From Acidobacteriaceae bacterium (GTDB lineage: Bacteria; Acidobacteriota; Terriglobia; Terriglobales; Acidobacteriaceae), in NCBI GenBank assembly GCA_025462735.1, contig JAOAPC010000020.1, positions 124,001 to 188,000 of the forward strand: a DNA stretch of 64,000 bases. The letters are read 5' to 3'. The notes beneath the pieces were generated by a model. That model had not been told where the DNA came from and did no database searches. It saw only the letters and a list, made by a program, of their open reading frames with translations. Positions 50,738 through 59,665 of the stretch are shown piece by piece; position 1 is the stretch's first letter, and the number at the start of each line of letters is the position of its first letter. The translations under genes and the position numbers were made by a program.

Positions 50738-53692
50738 ATGCATATCAAGTCAAGTTTGAGCAGATGGGCGCGCAAGGCACGCCGTTTAAGCACCCTCACT
50801 CTTAGTATTTTTTGCTTTAGCGTATTTGTCACGGCTCAACAAATCGCTCCCGCCATGCCTATGCAGGCGAAGTATGAAGACGGCGCTGAATTCCGGTGGC
50901 TGAACAAGAAGGTCCTCGATTTGCGTGTGCTGGACAGCATGGAAGACCTTTCCAACTGGTCGTTCGCGGGCGCGGGAGAGATGACTCTAACGGACGTTCA
51001 CGTCAAAGAAGGCCGGCATTCGTTGAGAATCCGCTCTACTACCAATGTCGCCCAAGTTGAGGGCAGCGGCGAGTGGGAAGATCTTGTTGCGACCCGCAAA
51101 TTTCCCGGGGAAGACTGGAGCCGGTATAACCGCATCTCTCTCTGGGTCTACCCCGATATCATCGGCGCGCCCGCCATTTCCTGTTCTCTGATCCTTCACA
51201 ATGATGGCTCCCACAAACTGCCGGATTCATACAACGAGGGACGTCACGAGTCGATCATCCTCAAGAATCACGTGTGGAACCATGTCGTGTGGGAAATTGC
51301 TCCACTCGACCGCGACCGTATCACTGCGCTCGAGTTTGCCTACAGCCTTCCCAAAAAATTTCCTGACCCCGGCGATCATACGATTTTAGATATCGATCAA
51401 CTGGAATTGCAGAGTGTAGTCGCCGATCACGTGGAGGGTTGGGACGTGGCGCCCGGCAAGATTGCTTTCAGCGACAGCGGATATACGACTGGTTCCTCGA
51501 AGTCCGCAATCGCCAGCGATCTTACAGCGCACGAGTTCTCAGTGATTGACCAGCAGACCGGACAAATCGTCCTCACCAAATCGGTCGAGCAAGCGACCAC
51601 TGCGTTGGGTAAGTATCAAGTGCTGGATTTTTCTGAGGTCCGCCAGCCAGGCACGTACGTGATCAAAGCCGGAGATACGCTGACGCGCTCTTTCCGCATC
51701 GGAGATGACGCCTGGCTTGACAGCATTTGGAAGGCGGTCAACTTCATGTACAGCGAGCGATGCGGAACCGAAATCCCGGGCATTCACGGCAGGTGTCATC
51801 AGGATATCTACACAATTCATGACGATAAGCGACTTGTCGTCAACGGGGGATACCACGACGCCGGCGACCTCTCCGCAACGGGAAATACGCCCGGAATGGT
51901 GTACGCCGTGTTGTCGCTCGCGGACAGTCTGAAGCGGCAAGGCGAAGACCCGGTGCTCCACGATCGTCTACTGGAAGAAGCGCGCTGGGGTCTGAATTGG
52001 GTGCTCAAAACGCGATTTGGCGACGGCTATCGCAGCACCGGGCAATTAGTCAGCTACTGGACCGACGGCATTATGGGCACAGCAGACGACCGCTTCGGCC
52101 AAGCTGTCAATAATCCGGAATGGAATTTTCGCGTAAGCGGAGTGGAAGCCCTGGCAGCCCGCATATTGAAGGACAGCGACCCGGAGCTGGCGAACCGTAG
52201 CCTGGTGATTGCAGAAGAAGACTGGAAGTATGCCGTCGAAGGTCTGAAAACTGCGCCTCCACTGGCCGAAGTTTACGGTGCCCAGGACGAATTGGAGCGA
52301 ATTTCATTCGGCGTGGTCGCATCGGTCGAGCTTTACCTTTCGACCGGAGACGACCGTTACGCGCGGGAGGCTATTGTCTTGGGTGATCAGGTGCTCGCTT
52401 CTCAGGAGCGCACCTTGCAGCCCTGGACGATTCCCTTGACGGGTTATTTCTATACCAGCCCCAAGCGAGAAAATCTTTTTCACCGTTTTCACATCGGCCA
52501 GGAGCAAGAGCCGATTATGGCTCTCATCCACCTGTGCGAAGCGTTCCCTGATCATGAGAAGTGGATGAAGTGGTACTCGGCGGTGGTCTTGCACTCACAG
52601 TACTATTTGAAGTCAGCTGCCGTCGTCGATGAGCCTTATTCGGTTTTGCCGGCGGCAGTGTATCGCGAGAGCGAAGCGCGACTCATTCCTGAAGCCAAAA
52701 ATTGGACCCCACTTCGTGCGGCTGATCGCGACGCCTACGTCCAAGAAGTGCGGCGGGGAATTCCCCTTGGTGGCGAGAATTATCTGCGCCGTTTCCCGGT
52801 CTGGTTTGATTTTCGTGGCAACTCCAGTGTTCTGCTCTCCGAAGCGAAAGCGCTCTCGGCAGCCGGACACTTGCGAGGCGACCTCGAAGCCGAAGACTTG
52901 GCTCAGAAGCAGGCTCAATGGTTGGTCGGCCGCAATCCTTTCGCTGCCAGCGTGATGTACGGCGAGGGATACGACTGGACGCCGCTGTACAGTGTCCGTT
53001 CCGGCCAAATGGTCGGCGCGCTTCCTGTCGGCATTGAAACTAAAGGCTTCGACGACGCTCCTTACTGGCCCAACCAGATTTGCTGGACTTATAAAGAGGT
53101 ATGGACCCAGCCGGTCGGGCAGTGGATCTGGCTGATGCAAGACATTAGTGTGCCTGCGACCGTGCGAGGAATGTCCAATCCTGCGAGCCACGTGCCGATC
53201 GAGTTCTACGAACAAAAAAACGGTCAGGTCACAACCGCGACTTCGAGTCCGCTTGGAGAATTCAATATTCACTTGCCGGAAGGTCACTACGATGTGCGGC
53301 AGGGTTTAGCACACACGAGTGTTACCGTTCTCCCGGGCGGATCCTATGATGTCGATCTGCGTACTGACTACGTCCTCGACTTCAAAGTGACATATCAGGA
53401 TCTCGGTCACAACGAAGTGTCATTGCGAGTCTCGGCAGAGGGCGCGGGCCGTCACACGTTCACGATTCGCAGCGACAATCTCACCGTAAAGGAACCAGGC
53501 AAACAGGAGCTCGATCTGACTTCGGGAGGTGTCCGAGAGGCGGTCTGGCGCGCGCACGTAGTCTCGCCGAAGACGCCTTGGGTGGCGGTGATAATTCCTG
53601 ATAGCACTCTGAGTGAACGCCGCGAAATCACTGGGAGCGAAATCCGCAATTCTTTATCGGACACGTCCCCGGGCCGTTCCAAAACTCCTTAA
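50738..53692 (+). CDS. Glycoside hydrolase family 9 (cellulase-type) protein, secreted
   Basis: Probably cleaves beta-1,4-glucan or related plant polysaccharides. The 984-residue protein has a signal peptide or anchor (about 17-34). A carbohydrate-binding-like beta domain spans about 60-225 (SNWSFAGAGEMTLTDVHVKEGRHSLRIRST). A cellulase N-terminal Ig domain spans about 240-325 (IAFSDSGYTTGSSKSAIASDL, FSEVRQPGTYVIKAG). The (alpha/alpha)6 GH9 domain is at about 330-815, with the catalytic base motif GGYHDAGDLSATG and the distal QWLVGRNPFAASVMYGEGYDWTP. C-terminal beta domains (about 825-970) resemble a regulatory-like sandwich. The proton-donor Glu is not obvious from the sequence alone. Confidence 0.86.
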   Translation: MHIKSSLSRWARKARRLSTLTLSIFCFSVFVTAQQIAPAMPMQAKYEDGAEFRWLNKKVLDLRVLDSMEDLSNWSFAGAGEMTLTDVHVKEGRHSLRIRSTTNVAQVEGSGEWEDLVATRKFPGEDWSRYNRISLWVYPDIIGAPAISCSLILHNDGSHKLPDSYNEGRHESIILKNHVWNHVVWEIAPLDRDRITALEFAYSLPKKFPDPGDHTILDIDQLELQSVVADHVEGWDVAPGKIAFSDSGYTTGSSKSAIASDLTAHEFSVIDQQTGQIVLTKSVEQATTALGKYQVLDFSEVRQPGTYVIKAGDTLTRSFRIGDDAWLDSIWKAVNFMYSERCGTEIPGIHGRCHQDIYTIHDDKRLVVNGGYHDAGDLSATGNTPGMVYAVLSLADSLKRQGEDPVLHDRLLEEARWGLNWVLKTRFGDGYRSTGQLVSYWTDGIMGTADDRFGQAVNNPEWNFRVSGVEALAARILKDSDPELANRSLVIAEEDWKYAVEGLKTAPPLAEVYGAQDELERISFGVVASVELYLSTGDDRYAREAIVLGDQVLASQERTLQPWTIPLTGYFYTSPKRENLFHRFHIGQEQEPIMALIHLCEAFPDHEKWMKWYSAVVLHSQYYLKSAAVVDEPYSVLPAAVYRESEARLIPEAKNWTPLRAADRDAYVQEVRRGIPLGGENYLRRFPVWFDFRGNSSVLLSEAKALSAAGHLRGDLEAEDLAQKQAQWLVGRNPFAASVMYGEGYDWTPLYSVRSGQMVGALPVGIETKGFDDAPYWPNQICWTYKEVWTQPVGQWIWLMQDISVPATVRGMSNPASHVPIEFYEQKNGQVTTATSSPLGEFNIHLPEGHYDVRQGLAHTSVTVLPGGSYDVDLRTDYVLDFKVTYQDLGHNEVSLRVSAEGAGRHTFTIRSDNLTVKEPGKQELDLTSGGVREAVWRAHVVSPKTPWVAVIIPDSTLSERREITGSEIRNSLSDTSPGRSKTP

Positions 53693-53803
53693 CGCATCCG
53701 GAAACTGATTGTTTGAAGGCGATAGGCGAGGCTCGGTTTGAATTGTCTCGTATACCGAGACGGACTGTTCGTTCTGCGCGCGGTGTGATTAAATGCCGGA
53801 AAC

Positions 53804-54673
53804 ATGCACGCTGCCGCCATTCTTGGGCCGGGGAATGTTGCTAAGCCGCTCGCGGCATTTCAGCGCGCGGCCTACACGCAATGGACATCGCTGATCGAGC
53901 AGGCCGATGCGATCATAATCTTCGGCGGCGACGGTACCATTCATCACCATCTTCGAACCTTGGTCGAACTCGGCGTTCCGTTGATGGTCGTTCCGTGCGG
54001 CAGCGGAAATGATTTCGCGCGCGCCCTCGGACTGCAGACTCCGCGCGATTCGCTTTCCGCCTGGCAGAAATTTGCTAGCGGCACTGGCAATATTCGGACG
54101 ATCGATCTCGGAGTAATTCAGAATGTAGTTGCTGACGGCGCAAATACAGATCAATCCGTTCCTACCGTTCAGCGTTATTTTTGTTGTGCTGCCGGCGTCG
54201 GTCTTGATGCTGAGATCACCCGTCGCGCTAACGCCCTTCCGCGGTGGATTCGCGGGCACGGCGGATATGGTCTTTCTGCGCCGCGCGAATTCCTTCGCTT
54301 CCAGCCTTTTCCCATGAAGGTCTGTTCCAACGGCGCACCCAGCCAATTCCGGCCCACCATGCTAGCAGCCGTAGCCAATGCGCCTTTTTATGGCGGAGGC
54401 ATGAAGATCGCGCCCAAGGCGAAGCTCGATGATGGCAAGCTGGATCTATGCGTCTTGCGCGCCATGGATAAGCTCAACTTGTTTTGCCTCTTTCCCACAG
54501 TTTATTTCGGCGGACATTTGATTTCGAAAAAAGTCGAATACGATCAAACCGATCGCGTTCGCATCGAGACCGAGGCGCCATTCGAGGTTTACGCCGACGG
54601 CGAATATGTGTGCCGAACTCCGGCTGAATTTCGAGTCGCGCACGAGGCCTTGCAGGTCATTGTCCCGGAATAG
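53804..54673 (+). CDS. Diacylglycerol/lipid kinase-like protein (DagK catalytic fold)
   Basis: A soluble 289-residue protein with the NAD-kinase/DagK-like fold. The nucleotide-binding signatures are IIIFGGDGTIHHHLRTLVELGVPLMVVPCGSGNDFARALGL. The C-terminal half is beta-rich (VANAPFYGGGMKIAPKAKLDDGKLDLCVLR; FEVYADGEYVCRTPAEFRV), as in YegS and bacterial DagK proteins. The N-terminus starts slightly later than usual (MHAAAILGPGNVAKPLAAFQRA), so the nucleotide-binding first strand may be degenerate or the true start missed. The substrate is uncertain. sppA follows on the same strand after 40 nt. Confidence 0.87.
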   Translation: MHAAAILGPGNVAKPLAAFQRAAYTQWTSLIEQADAIIIFGGDGTIHHHLRTLVELGVPLMVVPCGSGNDFARALGLQTPRDSLSAWQKFASGTGNIRTIDLGVIQNVVADGANTDQSVPTVQRYFCCAAGVGLDAEITRRANALPRWIRGHGGYGLSAPREFLRFQPFPMKVCSNGAPSQFRPTMLAAVANAPFYGGGMKIAPKAKLDDGKLDLCVLRAMDKLNLFCLFPTVYFGGHLISKKVEYDQTDRVRIETEAPFEVYADGEYVCRTPAEFRVAHEALQVIVPE

Positions 54674-54713
54674 ACACGTCTTTCCCCATGACGGTGCTAA
54701 ACTACAATCTTGA

Positions 54714-55628
54714 ATGGCTGAGAACGGACGCTCACGGGTCTGGTTATGGGTACTGATAGGAGGAGGAGCTTTCTTCCTCTTCGTGCTGGCCGTGTTCACC
54801 CTGGTTTTCATTGCACTGCACGCGAGCGGGCGCCAGGCTGGAATACACGCTTTCGGCGACAAGATCGGCGTCGTCGATCTGGATGGGGTCATTGTTGATC
54901 CCAACGAGGTTGTCGAAGATCTCCGCAGGTTCGCTGACGATGATTCCATCAAGGCAATCATCATCCACGTGAATTCGCCCGGCGGCGGAGTCGCAGCCTC
55001 GGAGGAAATTTATCGCGAAGTCAAGCGCGTCCGCGACGAGAAGCATAAGCGCATAACGGCGTCCATACAGACGGTCGGCGCCAGCGGCGCGTATTACGTA
55101 TCCTCCGCCACCAATAAAATTTATGCTGATAGCGGCAGCGTTGTGGGATCGATTGGGGTGATCGCCGAATGGGTGAACTATGGCGATCTCATGCGCTGGG
55201 CCAAGCTCAAACCGGAAGTGCTAAAAGTCGGGCAATTCAAAGACACCGGTGACCCTACGCGCGAGCTGACGCCTGCCGAGCGTCAATACATGCAAGGCCT
55301 CATCGACAACATGTATGGACAGTTTGTGCAGGCCGTGGCCGATGGCCGTCACGCGAAAACTTCTGATATTAAATCGATTGCCGATGGCCGTGTCTGGACT
55401 GGCGAACAAGCGATGAACTTGCATCTGATTGACCAGATTGGCGATTTTCGCTCTGCCGTGCTCGACACTGCCAAGTCCGTGAACATCAGCGGCGAGCCGG
55501 TGCTGGTGCATCCGGAGAAAGACCGCAAGTCGCTGCTTGACCTACTGTTCGGGGACGCCTCCCAGTGGCTGCCCACCAAGGAAAAGTTGCTCGATCAGCA
55601 GGTTGGGTTTTACTATCTGTGGAAATAG
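54714..55628 (+). CDS. sppA: Signal peptide peptidase SppA (short form)
   Basis: Membrane-bound serine protease that clears leftover signal peptides. The 304-residue protein is of the short, single-domain form. One N-terminal transmembrane helix (about 7-30, VWLWVLIGGGAFFLFVLAVFTLVFIA) anchors it. The crotonase-like catalytic domain has the nucleophile S124 in TVGASGAYYVSS and the general base K176 in VGQFKDTGDPTRELT, with IIHVNSPGGGVAASEEI and GSVVGSIGVI around them. It lies 40 nt after the lipid-kinase-like gene, with an HU/IHF gene 157 nt downstream. Confidence 0.93.
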   Translation: MAENGRSRVWLWVLIGGGAFFLFVLAVFTLVFIALHASGRQAGIHAFGDKIGVVDLDGVIVDPNEVVEDLRRFADDDSIKAIIIHVNSPGGGVAASEEIYREVKRVRDEKHKRITASIQTVGASGAYYVSSATNKIYADSGSVVGSIGVIAEWVNYGDLMRWAKLKPEVLKVGQFKDTGDPTRELTPAERQYMQGLIDNMYGQFVQAVADGRHAKTSDIKSIADGRVWTGEQAMNLHLIDQIGDFRSAVLDTAKSVNISGEPVLVHPEKDRKSLLDLLFGDASQWLPTKEKLLDQQVGFYYLWK

Positions 55629-55785
55629 CAGGCGGCGATCGCATCTGCCTCTTGCCAACAAGCCCTGAAATTTGAGAAGGTTATGCGGAAGGGTTTCCAT
55701 CCGCAGGCGGATTGCGGGTCGAGGCCAGTCGCAAGGCTGGGCCCCGGCTGCAGTATTCTCGAAAAATTGGGGAGCATAAAGAGCC

Positions 55786-56103
55786 ATGACGAAAGCGGAT
55801 CTGATCGATGAAGTCTCCGGGTTGGTGGAGTTGACCCGCAAAGATAGCGAGGTGGTCGTCGAGACCATTTTTGACAGCATCGTCCGCTCGTTGCGGGCTG
55901 GCGACAAAATTGAAATCCGCGGTTTTGGCAGCTTTCGCACACGCCAACGCAAGCCCCGTGTCGGACGCAATCCCAAAACCGGCGACCGCGTGGATGTTCC
56001 CGCCAAGAAGATTCCGTTCTTCAAGCCGAGCAAGGAACTGAAAGACTTGGTGAACGGCGAAACCAGCTCCCATGCGCCTGCCACTTCGTCCCCTGCTATG
56101 TAG
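55786..56103 (+). CDS. HU/IHF-family nucleoid protein
   Basis: Bends and compacts DNA. The 105-residue protein has the helical dimerisation part (MTKADLIDEVSGLVELTRKDSEVVVETIFDSIVRSLRAGDKIEIRGFGSF) and the DNA-contacting arm KPRVGRNPKTGDRVDVPAKKIPFFKPSKELKD. The GRNPKTG tip and FFKPSK are closer to IHF than to HU, but it may act as a homodimer. A 12-residue Ser/Ala/Pro tail is unusual. AAGAG precedes the ATG. Confidence 0.95.
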   Translation: MTKADLIDEVSGLVELTRKDSEVVVETIFDSIVRSLRAGDKIEIRGFGSFRTRQRKPRVGRNPKTGDRVDVPAKKIPFFKPSKELKDLVNGETSSHAPATSSPAM

Positions 56104-56133
56104 GGCTTGTTTGTTGTTTAGAATCTCCCGAGG

Positions 56134-56391
56134 ATGTTCTCCCGCAAAATCCGTGTGGAATACGAGTTGGATGGCAAGCTCGTGCCCTGTCCGCTGAAAT
56201 GGCTCGATAGCTTTTCCATGCGCAATTTCACCAATGCCAGCATTTTCGACGATACGATACCTGCCGGCGACGGGCTCATGGAAATCGGTGAGCGAGTTCC
56301 GCTGGATAAATTGAGAGAAGCAATGGCAGATTGGTTCAGGCGGAAAGGATATTTGCCTCAAGGTGCCGGATTGGTCGTCAAGCTCGCTTAA
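56134..56391 (+). CDS. Small hypothetical protein of unknown function
   Basis: The 85-residue frame follows the HU/IHF gene after 30 nt. It has a balanced, soluble composition (KIRVEYELDGKLVPCPLKWLDSFSMRNFTNAS, then DKLREAMADWFRRKGYLPQGAGLVVKLA), with no signal peptide or transmembrane segment. I do not recognise a domain. It may be co-transcribed with the HU/IHF gene. The ribosome site is poor. Confidence 0.55.
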   Translation: MFSRKIRVEYELDGKLVPCPLKWLDSFSMRNFTNASIFDDTIPAGDGLMEIGERVPLDKLREAMADWFRRKGYLPQGAGLVVKLA

Positions 56392-56440
56392 CAGTTCGTA
56401 GGGTCCCCTGCAAAAAAATACTTCTTGCTTCGTCTACCTT

Positions 56441-57268
56441 CTACGTTGCTCCCATTGCGTGCCTTTTCACCAGGGCGGGCGAGCTGACCATCAGTGTCCG
56501 CAATCGCACCACCGCCGCCGAGTGAATTTGCGACACCCGCGATTCGCCCACGCCCAGAGCCATTCCGATCTCTTTCATTGTCTGCTCTTCAAAGTAGTAC
56601 AGGGTCAATACCTGGCCCTCTTTTTCCGGCAGTTCGGAGATGGCACGACTCAGCAAATCCTTCATTTCCGAATGCAGGCATTGCGTCAACGGATCATTTC
56701 CACTGCCGCTGGATAACGATTCGCAGAGATCCTGTTCTCTGCCGTCATCAGGGGAGACGATTCGCAGACTGCCAATTTCGAGCGCATCGATGTCGCCAGA
56801 CAGCTTCTGCAACTGCGGCAGACTTAGTTCTAGCTCGCGGGCAAGTTCAGGTTCTGTGGGATTGCGGCCCAATGCCGCTCGCAGCTTCTGGCCTGCTTCT
56901 TCCACTTGGCGTGCCTGCCTGCGCAAATCACGCGGGCTCCAATCCAATTCGCGTAGGCTGTCGAGTATCGCACCGCGAATCCGAAATTTTGCGTAAGACC
57001 CGAACCCCACGTGTCTGCCAAGATCGAATTTCTGCAATGCGTCGATAAGCCCCACTACCCCCGCGTGTACCAGGTCTTCAAGCAGAACATGCCGTGGCAG
57101 CCGTTCGTGTATTTGTCGGGCTGTGTAACGGACCTGCGGCAACTGCTCAATCAACAGTCGCTCGCGCTCTCCTTCGTTCTGCCAGGCGCTAGAAGCTGGT
57201 TTGCTCTTGTTCATCATCCGGAGTCTCATTGGTTGAGCTTTGCTCGTCGGAGCAGCCAAAACCTGCAC
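56441..57268 (-). CDS. FliA/WhiG-type alternative sigma factor
   Basis: A sigma-28-like factor that directs RNA polymerase to flagellar, stress or developmental promoters; here no flagellar gene is nearby. The 275-residue frame starts at GTG 57266-57268, but ATG 57214 (MNKSKPASSAW) is a plausible alternative, as no ribosome site is clear. Region 2 is LLEDLVHAGVVGLIDALQKFD and HVGFGSYAKFRIRGAILDSLRELDWSPRDLRRQ. Region 3 is LRAALGRNPTEPELARELELSLPQLQKL. Region 4 has the helix-turn-helix EEQTMKEIGMALGVGESRVSQIHSAAVVRLR. It resembles the FliA group more than general stress sigma factors. Confidence 0.88.
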   Translation of the reverse strand: MQVLAAPTSKAQPMRLRMMNKSKPASSAWQNEGERERLLIEQLPQVRYTARQIHERLPRHVLLEDLVHAGVVGLIDALQKFDLGRHVGFGSYAKFRIRGAILDSLRELDWSPRDLRRQARQVEEAGQKLRAALGRNPTEPELARELELSLPQLQKLSGDIDALEIGSLRIVSPDDGREQDLCESLSSGSGNDPLTQCLHSEMKDLLSRAISELPEKEGQVLTLYYFEEQTMKEIGMALGVGESRVSQIHSAAVVRLRTLMVSSPALVKRHAMGAT

Positions 57269-57471
57269 CAGTACGGGCGGAGCTCATCGGGAACCCTTCC
57301 GATTTAATGAGCAGAAGATAAGAACGCGATTAGTAGAGGATTAGAAGATTCTTGGCATGACAAGTTATTTGCCAGATCGGAACAGGGACACAAACTGGGA
57401 ATTGCGGACAGATCAAGAGGAAGCCTTTTGGCTGCAGCTCTCGCTTTAGAGACGTCGGAAACTTGGAGCGC

Positions 57472-58164
57472 TCAAGGCCGGGGCCTCGAACTGTCGGTTG
57501 CGCTCAGCTCGTAGCCCACCCCGCGCACCGTGTGGATCAGGCGACGGCCGAATCCATTGTCGACCTTGCGGCGCAGATAGTTCACGTAAACGTCAATCAC
57601 GTTTGTTCCCGAGTCGAAGGACAGATTCCAGACGTGCTCGATGATCATCGCGCGCGAGACTCGTCGTCCAGCATTCAGCATCAAGTACTCGAGCAAGCCG
57701 AATTCCTTCGATGTAAGTTCTATGCGCTTGCTCGCCCGTTCCACCCTTCGTTCCACTCTGTCGAGCTTCAAATCTGCGACCGTGAGCACCGAGGCCGCAG
57801 GCAAGTGGCTCCTTCGCAACAGGGCGCGAATCCTTGCTGAAAGCTCTGAAAATGAGAATGGTTTGCCCATGTAATCATCAGCCCCGAGGTCCAGGCATTG
57901 CACTCGGTCTTCGACCCTGTTTCTGCTGGTAAGGACCAAAATCGGCATACTCGGTTTTCGCGGCCGCAGATGCCGCAGAATGGCCACTCCATCCACCCCC
58001 GGCAGGTCCAATTCCAGCATGAAGAGGTCATAGTCCATTTCGGTGGCCATGGTCTTCGCCTGTTCGCCATCGTGGGTCACGTCCACCGCATAATGTTCCG
58101 CTTCAAGACCTTTTTTTACAAAGGTCGCCAAAGCCGGGTCGTCTTGTGCAATTAATACCCGCAT
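57472..58164 (-). CDS. OmpR-family response regulator with Glu in place of the phosphoacceptor Asp
   Basis: I use ATG 58162-58164 (MRVLIAQDDPALATF); the frame extends 85 codons upstream without family sequence. The 230-residue protein has a receiver domain (about 1-115) and an OmpR/PhoB winged helix (about 125-222, LTSKEFGLLEYLMLNAGRRVSRAMIIEHVW, NVIDVYVNYLRRKVDNGF, RLIHTVRGVGYEL). The receiver keeps the acidic pair in QDDP, the Thr in LVLTSRN and the Lys in MGKPFS. The phosphorylation-site line reads DYDLFMLELDLPGVDG, with E51 (codon 58012-58014, GAA) where DLxLPG proteins have Asp. This could mimic phosphorylation. No histidine kinase is adjacent; it is divergent from the GGDEF gene. Confidence 0.9.
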   Translation of the reverse strand: MRVLIAQDDPALATFVKKGLEAEHYAVDVTHDGEQAKTMATEMDYDLFMLELDLPGVDGVAILRHLRPRKPSMPILVLTSRNRVEDRVQCLDLGADDYMGKPFSFSELSARIRALLRRSHLPAASVLTVADLKLDRVERRVERASKRIELTSKEFGLLEYLMLNAGRRVSRAMIIEHVWNLSFDSGTNVIDVYVNYLRRKVDNGFGRRLIHTVRGVGYELSATDSSRPRP

Positions 58165-58363
58165 AGCATGGATTAGAGACGCTTCATTCTTAAAGACCAT
58201 CAGCTTTGAAGCAAGGCACGAAGGGCGCTGCAACCCAGCAATCGCAATGGATCTCTCCGAAAGCTGCGTCTCCGTGGCAATAGTCTGCGCGCTGGTCGCA
58301 AGCGGAACCTCGCATGCCACTCGCCATTTACCTGTCTTACGCCGGAGGATAAGGAAATAGATC

Positions 58364-59665
58364 ATGGAGCCTTGGAACAAGAGATTTCTACAATCCTTCC
58401 TTCTTCCCGGCGGCGCCATTCTGCTCGGCGCTTTCCTGCTGCTCGGCCCCGGATCGATTAATCCCTCGGTTTACGGAGTGAAGTTTTTTTATTTCGCGGT
58501 CTTCATCGCCGCCTTACTGCTCTCTTGGAGATTCCATACCACGCGCATTCTTCTCGCCGCCATCGTGCTCTTGCTGGCAAACCGCGCACTCGAGTTTTTT
58601 GCGCAGGGACGCATTGTTCCTTCAGGCCCCGGCCGAGTCGCATTTGAGGCCATCGCTCTCCTGCTTCCTCTGAACTTCATTCTGCTCACTTTCTTTCCGG
58701 AGCGGGGTTATCAAGGCCGCAGCTTGTTCTGGTTTTTGGCGCTACTGTTCTTTGAGTCTGTCTTCGTTGCTGCCATCGCACGTCCGGATCAGCCTGTGCT
58801 CGCGCTCCTGCATGTTTCACCGGTTGCGTCGATTCATTCACGGGTTCCTCAACCCGCGCTGCTGTTCTTTGCTCTCGCCCTCATTTATCTGCTTATTCGT
58901 TTGATTCGTTTTCAGAAGCCGACCATCATTGGGATGTTTTGGTCTTTGATCGCAACCTGGCTTGCGCTCAATGCCGGAGGGATAGGGAAAGTCGGAAGCG
59001 CATATTTCGGAGTCGCCGCATTAATTCTCGCCAGCTCCATAGTGGAAAATTCTTATGCTCTTGCTTACCGCGACGAACTGACCGGTCTCCACTCCCGCCG
59101 TGCTTACAACGACGCGCTACTTCGCCTGAAACCGCCCTATGCCGTCGCCGCAGTTGATATCGACCACTTCAAAAGCATCAATGACACCTACGGACACGAT
59201 ATCGGCGATCAGGTGCTGCGCATGGTCGCATCCAAATTGACACGCGTGGGCGGCGGCGGCGATCCCTACCGCGTTGGCGGCGAGGAATTCACCATCCTGT
59301 TTCCAGGAAGAACCGGGAAAGAAATCGTGGATACGCTCGAACTGCTGCGGCTGAATATCGAAAGCTCCACCTTCCGTGTCCGCAGCGGAGACGAGCGCCG
59401 CAAAGTGCAGCGTCCAACTGACCGAAGGTCAAAAGGTAAGAAAGCTGAAACACCTCGCCTGACTCCCAGCTCCGCCGTCTCACTCTCCGTAACGGTGAGC
59501 ATTGGAATCGGGGAATCGCAACCCAAGCTCAGCTCCGATGAAATTATCAATCAGGCGGACAAAGCCCTCTATCGGGCCAAGCGCAGCGGAAGAAATCGAA
59601 TCGAGACTGGTGTGCCCGAGAAAAAGATATTGGGATTCGGCAGGAAAAAACCAAAAGATACCTAA
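58364..59665 (+). CDS. Membrane-anchored GGDEF diguanylate cyclase
   Basis: Makes cyclic di-GMP. The 433-residue protein has about seven N-terminal transmembrane helices (residues about 10-225), then a GGDEF domain from about 235. The domain has VAAVDIDHFKSINDTYGHDIGDQVLRMVAS and the catalytic signature YRVGGEEFTILF (GGEEF, active form). No RxxD inhibitory site is evident just upstream. After the signature there is a low-complexity insert of about 35 residues (ERRKVQRPTDRRSKGKKAETPRLTPSS) before the final VTVSIGIGESQP and YRAKRSGRNRIE strands. Its end overlaps the convergent ATP-grasp gene by four bases. Confidence 0.92.
   Translation: MEPWNKRFLQSFLLPGGAILLGAFLLLGPGSINPSVYGVKFFYFAVFIAALLLSWRFHTTRILLAAIVLLLANRALEFFAQGRIVPSGPGRVAFEAIALLLPLNFILLTFFPERGYQGRSLFWFLALLFFESVFVAAIARPDQPVLALLHVSPVASIHSRVPQPALLFFALALIYLLIRLIRFQKPTIIGMFWSLIATWLALNAGGIGKVGSAYFGVAALILASSIVENSYALAYRDELTGLHSRRAYNDALLRLKPPYAVAAVDIDHFKSINDTYGHDIGDQVLRMVASKLTRVGGGGDPYRVGGEEFTILFPGRTGKEIVDTLELLRLNIESSTFRVRSGDERRKVQRPTDRRSKGKKAETPRLTPSSAVSLSVTVSIGIGESQPKLSSDEIINQADKALYRAKRSGRNRIETGVPEKKILGFGRKKPKDT

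Noticed and set aside
57340-57375. Sigma-54-type promoter near TTGGCATGACAAG
   Set aside because: The GG and GC elements are about 15 nt apart instead of 10, so the -24/-12 spacing does not fit.
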